A stretch of DNA of 64,000 bases from Cepaea nemoralis (Eukaryota; Mollusca; Gastropoda; Stylommatophora; Helicidae): positions 1 through 64,000 of the forward strand of contig JACEFZ010011432.1 of NCBI GenBank assembly GCA_014155875.1. The letters run 5' to 3'. The notes under the pieces were generated by a model. It made no database searches. It was not told the DNA's origin and saw nothing but the letters and a program-made list of their open reading frames with translations. This document shows, in pieces, positions 1 to 11,604 of this stretch (the first letter of the stretch is position 1; every line of letters begins with the position of its first letter). Made by a program: the position numbers and the translations under genes.

Positions 1-124
1 GACATAGGTCAGGACATAGGGCCACGACATAGGCCACAACATATGGCACGACATAGGCCACGATAAAGGCCACGACATAGGCCACAACATATGGCACGAC
101 ATAGCCACGACATATGGCACGACA
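1..124. repeat. 12/24-bp satellite, left remnant
   Basis: Tandem units alternate the 12-mers CATATGGCACGA and CATAGGCCACAA. The same array resumes at 4829, so this is the left part of one array split by the LINE at 125-4828. Positions 112-124 are the left target-site duplication of that insertion. Confidence 0.9.
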
Positions 125-271
125 CCCCTCTGCTGTGTGTCCACCGTGACGAGGTAGAGGGGCTTGTGCGTCCCAATGACCCCAAGAGCTATGCCGACGG
201 TAGCACAGCTACTGGTAGGGCCACCCATGTCGGACAGGTCAAGGGAGAGGGACCAGACGAAGAGACACACA
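125..271 (+). ncRNA. HDV-like self-cleaving ribozyme at LINE 5' end
   Basis: The first bases of the LINE fold with the double-pseudoknot order of HDV-like ribozymes. P1 pairs 125-131 with 156-162 (CCCCTCT/AGAGGGG). P2 pairs 134-141 with 264-271 (TGTGTGTC/GACACACA). P3 pairs 143-145 with 153-155 around a 7-nt loop. A P4 helix pairs 170-174 with 249-253 (GTCCC/GGGAC). J4/2 starts at C258 and reads CGAA, fitting the CNRA consensus with C258 as the presumed catalytic base. The copy at 33380-33511 has identical spacing in this core and four compensatory pair changes. Cleavage is predicted just before 125, exactly the element boundary. HDV-like ribozymes at LINE 5' ends are known for R2 and other clades. 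P1.1 is not resolved. Confidence 0.78.
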
Positions 272-574
272 AACCTGGTGCCTTGTAGGTAGACTGGGGA
301 CAGTCAAAGGCTAGGGAAAGCACCCAAATAAATGCTTGTCGAAATCGGATGTACTGAGCCACAGGCTTGACAAAGCAGTGCAACGTAACTTAATTCATGA
401 TGTCACAAATCAAAATTAATCGTATGGTGCTAATCCCGTGAAGTCCCATCAGGCGGTGATAGTGCCGGGCCCCCTGCCTCGAGGGGGTCCACCCATGACT
501 ACTGGTGGTCACCTTCCCTGTGCTGTGGAGTCAAGGCACAGAGGAGTAGGTTAAGAGCTATTGACCAAATACCC

Positions 575-3500
575 CGGACACTCAACATACTACAGTGGAA
601 TGCCGAAGGAGTTTACAAGAAGAAAGACTCCCTAACACAGCGTCTTCATAAAGATAGAATAGATGAGGCATGCATTCAAGAGACACACCTCAACGCCAAT
701 CACAAATTCTCAGTCAGAGGATATCAGGCCACACGTTTCGACCGCGAAGGACACAAAGGAGGAGTTCTAATACTTACACGAATACAATACCTTGCAGCGA
801 AGTATCTGTGATCTCTGACAACCAAACGGAAATTATAGGTGTTGATATAATGATAAAGGACGTGAAAATAAGAATCTACAATCTGTATAGCCCAGCAGAT
901 AAGGACCTTACACTCTCAAAAATGAAAATAACTGACACAAACTGCATTATTGTCGGAGACTTTAATAGCCGTTCAGAAAGATGGGGATACCCAGATACTG
1001 ACAAAAGAGGAGATGAATTGGAGGACTGGGAAATAGACTCAATCTCCATCTACTCAACAAAGCGGATGACACACCGAGCTTCTACTCCAGAAGATGGCTT
1101 ACCACTTCTACTCCAGACTTAGCTTTCTGCACAGGAGACATCCTCCACAAAATCGATCGCCATGTGCTGGACCAATTAGCAGGTAGTGACCACAGACCAA
1201 TCAAGCTTGAAATGAATATGGAGTATGTTCCACAGGAGCAAAAGCCCTTGCCCCGCTGGAATTACAAACGAGCAGAATTGGGACAGATTTGCCATACTAA
1301 CAGACAAATATTGTGAAAACATAAATACACGATATGGCAACATAAAGCAAATGGTGGAAAGTCTAAACAGAGCGATAATACAGGCAGCCACTGAGTCCAT
1401 TCCAAGAGGTAGCGAGGAAAATTACAAACCATACTGGACTGAAGAACTACAAAGTTTGGAGGACAAAGTTGAAGATGCCAGGAAGACAGCAGAGAGAGAA
1501 CAAACAATTGAAGCAAACATCTCTCTCAAAGCCATCTCAGCAAAATATAAAGAACAGTAAATCAAACAACAAGAGATTGTTGGAGGGAAAAAACAGAAAA
1601 CCGAATTTTGACAGGATGGAAACAAACTATGGAAACTAGTGAAAGCCATGAACAATGAAGGACCTAGAAACAAACAAATAACAATTAAACAAGGAAATGC
1701 CTTGCTTACAGGCAAAAAAGGCTGCAAATGCACTAATGGAACACTATGCAAATGCAAACCCACATTGATATTACAACCGAACAGAAGAAAGCAATCAAAG
1801 ACAAACAGATACATCATAGAAATACAGAGACAGCAGCAGAATATATGATGGCAAATCTAACAATGGAAGAATGGAACAGGCAATGAATACCCTAAAAAAG
1901 AAGAAATCACCAGGAAAGGATGGAATCACAAATGAAATGCTAATAGGACTAGGCACCAAGGCAAAGAAGAAGAAACTACTAGCAGTCCTAAATAACAGCT
2001 GGAAGAGAGGAATAGTCCACAGGCATGGAAGGAAGCTATACTAATACCAGTCCAAAGAAGGAAAAGACCTGGAAGAACCAAATGCTATCGACCTATCAGT
2101 CTACTTAGCCTGTGTAGGAAAATAATGGAACGCATTATCAATGGCAGCGCTAACATGGCATCTGGAAGAAAACACAAACTCTTAACACCTCACCAAGCAG
2201 GATCAGAAAGTACAGATCCACTGAAGATCAAATAACCTCTATAGCTCAGGAAATAGAGGATGCCTTCCAAGAGAAAAAAGCACACACTAGCAGTCTGGAT
2301 AGATTAGAAAAAGCATTTGATAAAGTATGGAAGGAAGGACTGAAAGTAAACTGCAAAACATGCATGTTTGTGGAAAAATGTATAAATGGATCAGCCACTA
2401 CCTTGAGAACAGAACTGCCAGGACAAAAGTACAAGGACAAACAAGCAAAATGATGCTGCTGGAGCAAGGTGTCCCCCAAGGAGGAGTTCTTTCACCAACA
2501 TTATTCCTAGCATATATAAATGACATCACAGAAAATTTTCCAGCCAGAGTACACACATCCTCCTTTGCAGATGACCTAGCCATATGGACATCTGAAGAAT
2601 ATATTAGTACAGCTAACAGCAGATACAGCAAGCCTTATTAGCGCTAGAGGACTGGTCAAAATCATGGCTAGTGAAGATAGTGAGGAGAAAACAACATGCA
2701 CAGTGTTCTCCCTCTCAAATAAAACTCAGCAACCTAAGCTGGTATTGAATGGAAAAATATTGCGCCATGAAGAAAATCCAAACTATCTAGGAGTCACCTT
2801 GATCGTCGCCTGACATGGAAGACACAGGTTGAGAAAATCGAACAAGAGCAAGGCAGAGAATGGCAATCATGAAAAAGCTTGCTGGTACAACGTGGGGAGC
2901 AGATGAGAAAGTTCTCAAGAAGTGTATATACTGGACGGGTGAGGCCAGTACTGGAATATGGCATTGCAGAGCCAGCAATCAAGCAGAACAATTTAGAAGA
3001 TGACAGACACACCCTATGTACAACAGATTAATGGTTTTGAAAGGGAAGACTGAAGCGTAGCAACTTTGTAGAAACTGCAAAACGAAGGATTAGGGCAGAT
3101 CCTATACTTAACATATCAACAGTCAAGCCCATACACAATGCACACAACTTCCCAGCTTGGAGACAGCAGCAACTGCCTGAGATGATAGAAAACATTCCTG
3201 GTATTGAGAAAAAGAACACTCAGCATGAAACCGAAAGAAGAGAAATAACCCTAAACTACATAAAAGAACATTACCCAAGCAGGAATTGGACCCATGCATA
3301 TACAGATGATCAGCAAAAATTCAATAGAGAATGGAGGAGGAGGAATTCTCCTAAATTTAAAAAATGGAGTGAAAAAAAACACATTCAATGGCACCTGGAA
3401 AATTTTCAAGTAACTTCAAGCGGAGGTAGAGGCTTTGAAAACTGCAGCAGAAATGCTCCTGATGGAGGAAAAATAAAGAGAAGCAAATAGCTATCTTCAC

Positions 3501-3995
3501 AGATGCAAAGTCAGCTGTCTCAATACTCAAGAGCAATAACAGCACAGAACTAACTGACCTAAGAGCAGCACTCCATGGTCTATGCCAGAAATCCAAAAAA
3601 GTTGTTAATACAGTGGATCCCATCACATTGCAGTATACCTGGAAACGAAGAGGCTGACAGACTGGCAAAAGAGGGCGGACGACTACCACAGCCTGACATA
3701 GACATAACCTATAATGAGGCAAAGAGGTTGATAAAAAGCACTTATAGAACCAAATGGGAATCGGAGCATCCAGGCCATCAGAAGGATGATGCATATTACA
3801 AACTCGACCGAAGAGAACAAGTAGCAATCTTCAGACTCCGCACAGGACATAACAGGCTGAAATACCACTTGTTCAATAAACTAAAGATAGGAGATACTGA
3901 TGAATGTAAATTGTAGAACTGGAAAAATGACAGCAAAACATTTGCTGCAGGATTGCCCAACGTTTGCAGAACAGAGAAAGATATTTTTGGCCCAC
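575..3995 (+). pseudogene. Decayed LINE ORF: AP endonuclease, RT, RNase H
   Basis: The polyprotein is recognisable only by jumping between frames. The endonuclease starts near 581 (LNILQWNAEGV), with QETHL near 677, GDFNSRSERWG near 955 and GSDHRPI near 1184. The reverse transcriptase runs from about 1890 to 2900, with QGVPQGGVLSPTLF near 2464 and the catalytic FADD near 2563. An RNase H domain follows from about 3287 (THAYTDD) to 3680, ending in WIPSHCSIPGNEEADRLAK. A His/Cys tail lies near 3930. Frameshifts or stops interrupt every domain, so the copy cannot make an active protein. RNase H after RT points to the I/Nimb group rather than to RTE or CR1. Confidence 0.85.
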
Positions 3996-4082
3996 ACCTG
4001 CTTCATTTGAGGACAAGCTCTATGGAGATATCAACAAGCTCAAGTTGACCGCAGCTTACTTTAACTACATACAGGTTGACAT

Positions 4083-4395
4083 TTAAAGGTGCATGAAGAC
4101 CCAGAGGCATGAAATGGAATATTGCTTGGATAGCAAATCCATTATGTGGAAAGTCCAAATCGAAAGCTCGCTGTGTGGGCTTCATAAAAGGTGGAAAAGT
4201 GTCCTAGTGGCACCGAAATGGAATATTGCTTGGATAGCAAATCCATTACGTGGAAAGTCCGAATCAAAGCCCATTGTGTGGGCTTCATAAAAGGTGGAAA
4301 AGTGTCCTAGTGGCACGAAATGGAATATTGCTTGGATAGCAAATCCATTACGTGGAAAGTCCGAATCGAAAGCTCACTGTGTGGATGTCATCTGC
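4083..4395 (+). repeat. 103-bp tandem repeat in LINE 3' UTR
   Basis: About 2.7 units begin at 4111, 4215 and 4317 with GAAATGGAATATTGCTTGG, giving periods of 104 and 102 bp. The array lies between the ORF relic and the conserved 3' end. A diverged single version can be made out near 33960 in the related short element. Confidence 0.8.
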
Positions 4396-4828
4396 AGACT
4401 GCATACTTCTGGTTTCCGGAAGAACAGCCTATGGTGAACGGAAGGCCCAATATACGGAAGTGAGGCTAAGCAGCCATGTGCAGGACGTGACGATTCCTTG
4501 GGTGAGCCCAGTACCAGAGCGCTATGTATCGGCTCTGCAAGTATGGAAGCCTCCTTGGATGGCGGGGAATGCCCATGGTCTGCCCCTGCCTTCCCTTGAG
4601 GGCTGACCAGGATCTTGGCTGTTCTATATGGACCAGCTGGGATGGGGATAACACCACAACAGTGAGAGTCAAAACGTCCTAAGAAACCCCCGGGAAGGTT
4701 AACCCGGTCAACAAATGCCCGCAGAAGTCGGATGTGTCGGCCTAACGGCGCAAGAACGCAGCTCTGCTGTAAACAGGCACAACGCAATCACATCCGAAAA
4801 AAAACTCCGGATGAACGAAGAAGAAGAA

Positions 4829-6690
4829 TATGGCACGACATAGGCCACGACATATGGCACGACATAGGCCACGACATATGGCACGACATAGGCCACAACA
4901 TATGGCACGACATAGGCCACGACATATGGCACGACATAGGCCACGACATAGACCACGACATAGACCACGACATAGACCACGACATAGACCATGACAAAGA
5001 CCACTGCACAGGGCACGTTATAGGCCACGACATATGGCACGACATAGGCCAGGACATAGGGCACGACATAGGTAACGACATATGGCACGACATAGGCCAG
5101 GACATATGGCACGACATAGGCCACGACATATGGCACGACATAGGCCACAACATATGGCACGACATAGGCCACGACATATGGTACGACATAGACCAGGACA
5201 TATGGCACGACATAGGCCAGGACATATGGCACGACATAGGCCACGACATATGGCACGACATAGGCCAGGACATAGTGCACGACATAGGCCACGACATATG
5301 GTACGACATAGGCCAGGACATATGGCACGACATAGGCCACGACATATGGCACGACATAGGCCACAACATATGGCACGACATAGGCCACAACATATGGCAC
5401 GACATAGGCCAGGACATATGGCACGACATAGGCCACGACATATGGCACGACATAGGCCACAACATATGGCACGACATAGGCCACAACATATGGCACGACA
5501 TAGGCCACGATAAAGGCCACGACATAGGCCACAACATATGGCACGACATAGGCCAGAACATATGGCACGACATAGGCCACAACATATGGCACGACATAGG
5601 CCACGATAAAGGCCACGACATAGGCCACAACATATGGCACGACATAGGCCAGAACATATGGCACGACATAGGCCACGACATATGGCACGACATAGGCCAC
5701 GATAAAGGCCACGACATAGGCCACAACATATGGCACGACATAGGCCAGGACATAGTGCACGACATAGGCCACAACATATGGCACGACATAGGCCAGGACA
5801 TAGTGCACGACATAGGCCACAACATATGGCACGACATAGGCCACGATAAAGGCCACGACATAGGCCACAACATATGGCACGACATAGGCCAGGACATAGT
5901 GCACGACATAGGCCACAACATATGGCACGACATAGGCCACAACATATGGCACGACATAGGCCACAACATATGGCACGACATAGGCCACAACATATGGCAC
6001 GACATAGGCCACAACATATGGCACGACATAGGCCACGATAAAGGCCACGACATAGGCCACAACATATGGCACGACATAGGCCAGAACATATGGCACGACA
6101 TAGGCCACAACATATGGCACGACATAGGCCACGATAAAGGCCACGACATAGGCCACAACATATGGCACGACATAGGCCAGGACATAGTGCACGACATAGG
6201 CCACGATAAAGGCCACGACATAGGCCACAACATATGGCACGACATAGGCCAGGACATAGTGCACGACATAGGCCACGATAAAGGCCACGACATAGGCCAC
6301 AACATATGGCACGACATAGGCCAGGACATAGTGCACGACATAGGCCACGACATATGGCACGACATAGGCCACAACATATGGCACGACATAGGCCACAACA
6401 TATGGCACGACATAGGCCACGATAAAGGCCACGACATAGGCCACAACATATGGCACGACATAGGCCAGAACATATGGCACGACATAGGCCACAACATATG
6501 GCACGACATAGGCCACGATAAAGGCCACGACATAGGCCACAACATATGGCACGACATAGGCCAGAACATATGGCACGACATAGGCCACGACATATGGCAC
6601 GACATAGGCCACGATAAAGGCCACGACATAGGCCACAACATATGGCACGACATAGGCCAGGACATAGGCCACGCCATAAGGCAGGCAATG
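4829..6690. repeat. 12/24-bp satellite, main array
   Basis: About 1.86 kb of 24-bp dimers built from CATATGGCACGA and CATAGGCCACAA variants, with interspersed CATAAAGG-type and CATAGTGC-type units. The unit length is divisible by three and few units contain stops, so very long open frames appear on both strands (over 550 codons in four of them). They encode only repeats such as WHDIGHDI. I treat them as by-products of the repeat, not genes. The array ends in unique sequence near 6675. Confidence 0.95.
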
Positions 6691-6909
6691 TTTCCAGGAA
6701 CCATTGGTCTCTAATGATATCACACGTGCCCTGATCTCGGGGGTTGTGTATGGGATGCCTAGAATGTGTATATGTGTCTGTGTGTACGCGAGTGTGTACT
6801 AGCGTCTTTCAGGCTGTATATGTTACATGTTTAAAGACACATAAATATGATCATGTATGTTACTTATTGAAATATAGAATTTGTACACATAATTAAACTA
6901 TAATACGCT

Positions 6910-7391
6910 GTTGAGTTCAGTTGAGTTAAGAACCGACATCACTGCACTCAGGACATTCCCATACGTGCTCCGTCCCCTCGTTCAACAGCCAGCGAAGAGT
7001 CATACTACTAATCGTTCCCACTGCTATCTGATTAAACGTTCTCCTGGTCTTCCCTCTCAGTTTTGACATTCTTCCAGAACCCCTGCCGATCCCCCGCAAA
7101 CTCATTCTTTCCACATATTGGTTCTCAATTTGTTCCTCCGGCCTTCTCCACCTGGTCCCACAAGCGCACGACCACCTCCCCCTTGTCCATAGGCAAACTA
7201 CCACCAAGAGGTGCATTCTCCTGCTAGCCTATCAGCCTGTTCATTCCCCCGTACCCCCGCATGGCCAGGGCAAAATATCCATACAATTCTCACAATCTTG
7301 ACCTCTGAAGCGACGAGAGCCATTCCACACGAAACATTCCTTTCTCCACCTTACTAAGCATACTCTTTGAATCCGTAATGAATCCGTAATG
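6910..7391 (-). mobile_element. 5'-truncated LINE, RNase H C-terminal part
   Basis: This insertion is flanked by a perfect 13-bp duplication ACTATAATACGCT at 6897-6909 and 7392-7404. Read on the minus strand it encodes the end of an RNase H domain (CPGHAGVRGNEQADRLAG) and then a basic tail ending ECPECSDV. The 3' tail carries repeats of AACTGAACTCAA type. It belongs to a different LINE family from the one at 125-4828, because the tail differs. The ORF has frame changes. Confidence 0.8.
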
Positions 7392-7555
7392 ACTATAATA
7401 CGCTACTATATCATACCTAGGAATGTTTCAACGGAGAAGATAAGATATGTAAATCATGTTGACACATTTTAAGTCCATGTTCCAAAAGAGAACCTAAATT
7501 GTCCAATTATTTCAGTCTGTTTTATGTGAGTTAGCTATAACTTATGTGTTTATAA

Positions 7556-7770
7556 TGTAGCGGACACATAAGCGAAGTTGATACGGAACTGCGCTGCTAA
7601 TGTCATGAATTCGGTCAGACGTGGGTCCGAGCCTGGGATCGTCACCTACTAAATGAGATAAAGACTGATCACCCATTCCCGCGTGCATCCAGGCCTACAA
7701 GATGGATTGCACTAATCGCATCTGAGACCCCGCAGAAAACTGCTTCGGGATCATTTTGTTTTAAAAATTA
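7556..7770 (+). mobile_element. Possible tRNA-derived SINE
   Basis: A box-A-like AAGCGAAGTTGATACGG and a box-B-like GGGTCCGAGCCTGGG lie about 60 bp apart, the spacing of a tRNA-type RNA polymerase III promoter. A T-run follows at about 7758-7763. No second copy was found in the window, so the ends are guesses. Confidence 0.4.
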
Positions 7771-8029
7771 TTAACATTGTGTCCTAAATTTGGTTTTCCA
7801 TCATTTATACTTCTTTTCTTTCATATTGTACAGTGTTATGCTAGTCTATCTGGAGGATTCTGCAATATGGTGCATGTGTAATGACTGTGGGTTGTTGAAA
7901 ATATTGACATTCCAACTTTTGTATTTACCCTCTGTGAACTCGTGTACCATAAAAGGTTAATACAAAACGTGGAACGCCGTTATTTTCAAAATCCCTAGTC
8001 ATTATAAAAAAAAACTGTCATTTACTGCC

Positions 8030-8236
8030 AATATAGTACCTTGCGGTGTATGGCAGAGGGGTCTTTGAGCCTGAGGATATAAGGCCGCCTGGCTAGTGCA
8101 GTCGCCGCGAACTGTGCAGGTTAGGATTTTCTTTTTGCCCCCGACAGAAACAAATCCCACACCTTACCGAGGATTCGAACCCAGGTCTCCCGAATGAGAG
8201 TCCGGCGTCTAGCCACTCGGCCAGCCGCTCCTATTA
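8030..8236 (-). mobile_element. tRNA-derived SINE (Leu/Ser-like head)
   Basis: On the minus strand the head reads GGCTGGCCGAGTGGCTAGA (box A), then CTGGGTTCGAATCCTCGG (box B), followed by a non-tRNA body. The head resembles a leucine or serine tRNA, but the expected acceptor stem and CCA-side closure are absent, so it is a SINE and not a tRNA gene. The 3' limit is uncertain. Confidence 0.65.
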
Positions 8237-8632
8237 CCGTGGACAGCATCTGTATGTTTTGTCCCCTCTTGCTTAAATTTTTTAGTCTACTTTATTATTT
8301 ACGTTTGTCGTTTAGCCGACGTTGCATTAATAATTTTCTTAGAGTATTGCGCGATTATTTTGTTGTTGTTGTTGTTGTGATTTTGTCTTTTATTGTTTAA
8401 TTTTAATATGATGCTTGTTAATTGCCTAGTGAAACTGAGTGTCTTTGTTGTTATTTTAGGTTTCTTTAGGTTCTACTTTTCCCACCTTTCTCCTCGATAT
8501 TTCTACTATAACTTTAACAGTAGATTTGGGGAAAAAAAAGATGGCGGAAATGGGAACTAGGGGTGTATCACAGTTGTGACTTCAAAGTTGTTGATATGGT
8601 AGCAGACATGTTGTACCTATTATATATATAAG

Positions 8633-8747
8633 CCCCGCAGAAGTCGGATGTGTCGGCCTAACGGCGCAAGAACGCAGCTCTGCTGTAAACAGGCACAACG
8701 CAATCACATCCGGAAAAAAAACTCCGGATGAACGAAGAAGAAGAAGA
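8633..8747 (+). mobile_element. 115-bp LINE tail insertion
   Basis: This contains only the last ~100 bp of the LINE family at 125-4828 (GTCGGATGTGTCGGCCTAAC onward) plus (GAA)n. It is flanked by the perfect 10-bp duplication TATATATAAG at 8623-8632 and 8748-8757. Target-primed reverse transcription evidently stopped very early. Confidence 0.9.
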
Positions 8748-9070
8748 TATATATAAGCCAACGACAGGTGTGAGAGGTCGCTTAAGACGATTAATTATCC
8801 CATGGTACTTTATCAGTTAATATAAGTATGCATTCATAATGGAATACTTTTCCGTTCCTAGTTTTCTGGATCGGACCACCTCTTGAACGTCAAGATAAGT
8901 ATTGTTTTGGTTTCTCTGTTTTCTATTGCTATGTTTTTCTCGTTCGTTTGCAAATACTTAGGTTGAACCGTTCTCCAGCATGTATATGTTTTTCCGTCGG
9001 TCCAGCATCTTATTAATATTGTGTGCTTTTATCCTGGACTCTAGCCGACCTCTAGCGAAGGGATTATCAG

Positions 9071-9225
9071 TTCTCTATCCTGCATACCGCGTTCGAAACA
9101 CAGCTGTGAGCGATTTCGCAGCAGACCGGCTTGCGTGATTTTTATAAAATGTATGAGTGTGCTGTTCAGAAAAGCGACGGCAAACTACTGAACGTAATTT
9201 GGCCCAGGAATCACACACAGCCTTA
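9071..9225 (+). mobile_element. SINE family B, copy 1 (partial)
   Basis: Shared blocks are CGTTCGAAACACAGCTG (box-B-like), GCAGCAGACC, TCAGAAA and AATCACACACAGCC. The same order occurs at 9515-9730 and 32950-33165, and 3' parts occur at 10541-10695 and 29469-29535. The 3' end is lost where the LINE fragment at 9235 begins. Confidence 0.65.
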
Positions 9226-9234
9226 GAAAGGTCG

Positions 9235-9475
9235 GTTCTAGTCGTAAAGACATATCACTCTCATAAAAACCATACTGGAAGGTAAGATTGAAGGCAAGCG
9301 AGCAAGAGGCAGACAATGATATAAGTGGGAAGATAACATTAAGAGATGGGCAACCAGCAGTCTGGCAGAATATACAATCACGGCGAGAGACAGACAGTGT
9401 TGGAGATCCATTGTAGCCTGTCTTCATTGTGGAGACGGCACCTGATTAATTGATTGATTGATTGATTGATGGACT
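9235..9475 (+). mobile_element. LINE C-terminal fragment with (TTGA)n tail
   Basis: In-frame pieces read ILEGKIEGKRARGRQ and then ARDRQCWRSIVACLHCGDGT, the typical end of an RTE-like reverse transcriptase ORF. A TTGA microsatellite tail follows at 9446-9471. At least one in-frame stop is present. Confidence 0.7.
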
Positions 9476-9514
9476 GATTGATTTGGACTCCAGTAACAGC
9501 CCTGCTCTGTGGAG

Positions 9515-9730
9515 AATGGGTTACGGACGCAATTCGTAATCCCGCATACCGTGTTCGAAACACAGCTGCAGGTGATTTGGCAGCAGACCATCTTGCCTTG
9601 GTCTTTATAAACAGGTAAGAGTGCCAGTCGTTAAGAAAGCAACGGAAAACTTCTGAACTTGCCAGGAAATCACAAACAGCCAAAAATGCTTGGGTTGACT
9701 ATGACGCACTGTAAAGGATATGCAACTAAC
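9515..9730 (+). mobile_element. SINE family B, copy 2 (most complete)
   Basis: It runs from a tRNA-like GTGTTCGAAACACAGCTG segment to a 3' end reading GTAAAGGATATGCAACTAAC followed by T-runs. This 3' end is shared with the copies at 10541 and 29469, which defines the family. A T-rich end rather than poly(A) is notable. Confidence 0.7.
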
Positions 9731-10540
9731 TTTTTTTTAACAGCTCGACAGCAGCCACTACCACATAGAAAACCAAAACATTGTTGAAGTCCAACAACTG
9801 ATGATGGAAGAAACAAATCTGATTAAACTTTGCTTTGATAAGGTGTGTTTTATCTGCGCCGGTTCTCTTGAAGTTTCACTTAGCCAGCACAGCTGGTTCC
9901 ACTCCTGACCTTTCTTGCCCTCGCCAAGACCCTGGTCATCCACATGGACAAGTTCGATAACTGACTGGTCAGATTGTCATCGGGCCACCAACTTCGAAAA
10001 CAAATACGATTTGCTTGCCCCTTTGTCTCGACCTGATGCCTTTTATCCACAGCCTTCAACCATTTAGACTTCCTTCCGGTACGTAGAAGTGTGTTTGAAC
10101 ACGTGACTGAAATATACCTGGTTGTCCATATACTAGAAATCACTGGCACCTGGTAACGAGATACTAACACCTTTTATTCCCTCTCTTTTAGTGGATAAAC
10201 CATCTTAACATGAATCTGCTCTGCTGACTTTTGTTTGCCCTGCAGGGAGTAGGGGCTGAGGCTACTTTGTGTCTGCTGTTGAAAACACTACTTGTATTTG
10301 ACATTTTCACCTTCTGGCCGGAATCCGAAACTTGCTTGAGATACAACATTTCTGACTTGACTTAAGTCGTTTTATTTTCTGATGTAGAGTGTAATACTAT
10401 AGCTCTTACTGTTTAACGGATTGTCTCACTTTTTGTCTGAATCTCGGGATCTTTCCCCCTTCATACACACACGCGCGCGCGCTCACACGGACACACATTT
10501 CTGACTTGACTTAAGTCGTTTTATTTTCTAATGTAGAGGG
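9731..10540. other. No gene recognised
   Basis: AT-rich intergenic sequence with short open frames only. A sequence near 10349 (TCTGACTTGACTTAAGTCG) recurs at 10500, so two ~45-bp direct copies flank a CA/CG-rich stretch at 10465-10495. Confidence 0.6.
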
Positions 10541-10695
10541 TAAAATTGTATGAGGTTCCCTTCGTTCAGAAAGCAATGGTGAACTACTGATCGTAAATTT
10601 GCCATTAAATAACTAACAGCCTAAAAATGATGGGGTTGACTGCGATGTCCTGTAAAGGATATGCAACTAACGTTTTTTTTTTTTTTCAGAGTGCA
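10541..10695 (+). mobile_element. SINE family B, copy 3 (3' part)
   Basis: It matches the 3' half of the copy at 9515-9730 and ends in TAAAGGATATGCAACTAAC followed by a 14-base T-run. Confidence 0.65.
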
Positions 10696-10964
10696 ATGTG
10701 AAGAAAACGTCCGGGGTTGCCAAGTAAAGTAATATCGTTTCATCACAATAACGCCAGACCTCATGCAGCTCGTTTAATCCAGATGAGAATTGAATAACAG
10801 GGGTGGTAAATTCTTTAAAATCCGCCTGACAGTCCCGACTAAGCTCAGAGTTATTTCCCCCTATTTGGTTTACTTAAAGCTCACAATGGCGGTCACAGTT
10901 TGGAAGTTAAATCATCAACATGTAAATGTATATTTCCACATTCTCATTGTTTTTTGTTACGTTC

Positions 10965-11460
10965 GCTGGCTATGAACTCAAGCATAGTTCATACTCTTGC
11001 TATCTCTTGTGCACTGAACTGATTTGTGCATGTGGATTAGTTGTCCCTATTACCAATGTACCTCGCCATCAGGCGAACCCATTCGTATTTGTAATTGACA
11101 TGAAAAGACATGCTATAACGTAGATATGCTTAGGTATTTTTCCACGTCTTGTCTACTTTGTCATTTATTACAACACGATATTAATTACTACCTAGAAAAT
11201 ATGCAATATGTTTATCTTTTAAAAGGCGATTAAAATACGATTGAAAGTAATCTTTGTTATTTTTTTTCGTTCTCTCGCTTGAGCTTAAGAGTAGCCTATA
11301 CTGATTGTTGCGCTTGGATCAACTTTCATATTTCCAGTGTCCCTCGTCCTCAGACGAATCAACTCAGTCTTCTGAAGTATTTGTAATTTACGTCCCTAAG
11401 TCAAGGACGAGAAGTCAATGTTTTATTCCAACTGACTGGTGTAGGTTTTGAGACAAGAGC
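10965..11460 (+). repeat. Dispersed repeat family D, two copies
   Basis: Two diverged copies (about 10965-11110 and 11275-11460) share GAACTCAAGC- and GAGCTTAAGA-type starts, a TTGTCCCT/GTGTCCCTC block and TTTGTAATTTACGTCCC. A third, better preserved copy lies inverted at 25140-25345. No tRNA promoter or coding frame is seen, and the family is unidentified. Confidence 0.5.
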
Positions 11461-11604
11461 AGAGCGCAAGAAACGTCGCTAACACTTTTAAAATAAAGTT
11501 CTTGGGCTCTTTCGTTCTTTCACAGATGATGAAGATGTTGAGTGTGAGGTGCGAATGTGACCGAAACGTGTATGGAGGACGTAGTTCTATGCTACGGATT
11601 TTCC

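Larger units (their letters stand above)
125..4828 (+). mobile_element. Full-length but decayed I/Nimb-like LINE
   Basis: A non-LTR retrotransposon inserted into satellite DNA. The duplication ATATGGCACGACA flanks it at 112-124 and 4828-4840, although the target being a repeat weakens this test. It has a structured 5' end (125-271), a decayed ORF with AP endonuclease, reverse transcriptase and RNase H, a 3' UTR with 103-bp tandem repeats, and a (GAA)n tail. The clade call rests on the APE-RT-RNase H order. The 5' end lines up with that of the related element at 33380-34953, so both look full length at the 5' side. No intact first ORF is seen before the endonuclease. Related 3' ends occur at 8633-8747 and 24705-24957. 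Confidence 0.85.

Noticed and set aside
4708..6723. Long open frames on both strands across the satellite (up to 671 codons)
   Set aside because: They are repeats of a stop-poor 24-bp unit and encode only low-complexity peptides. There is no start context, intron or conservation argument.
8160..8236. A tRNA-Leu/Ser gene
   Set aside because: A and B boxes are present, but cloverleaf stems do not close and a SINE body follows.
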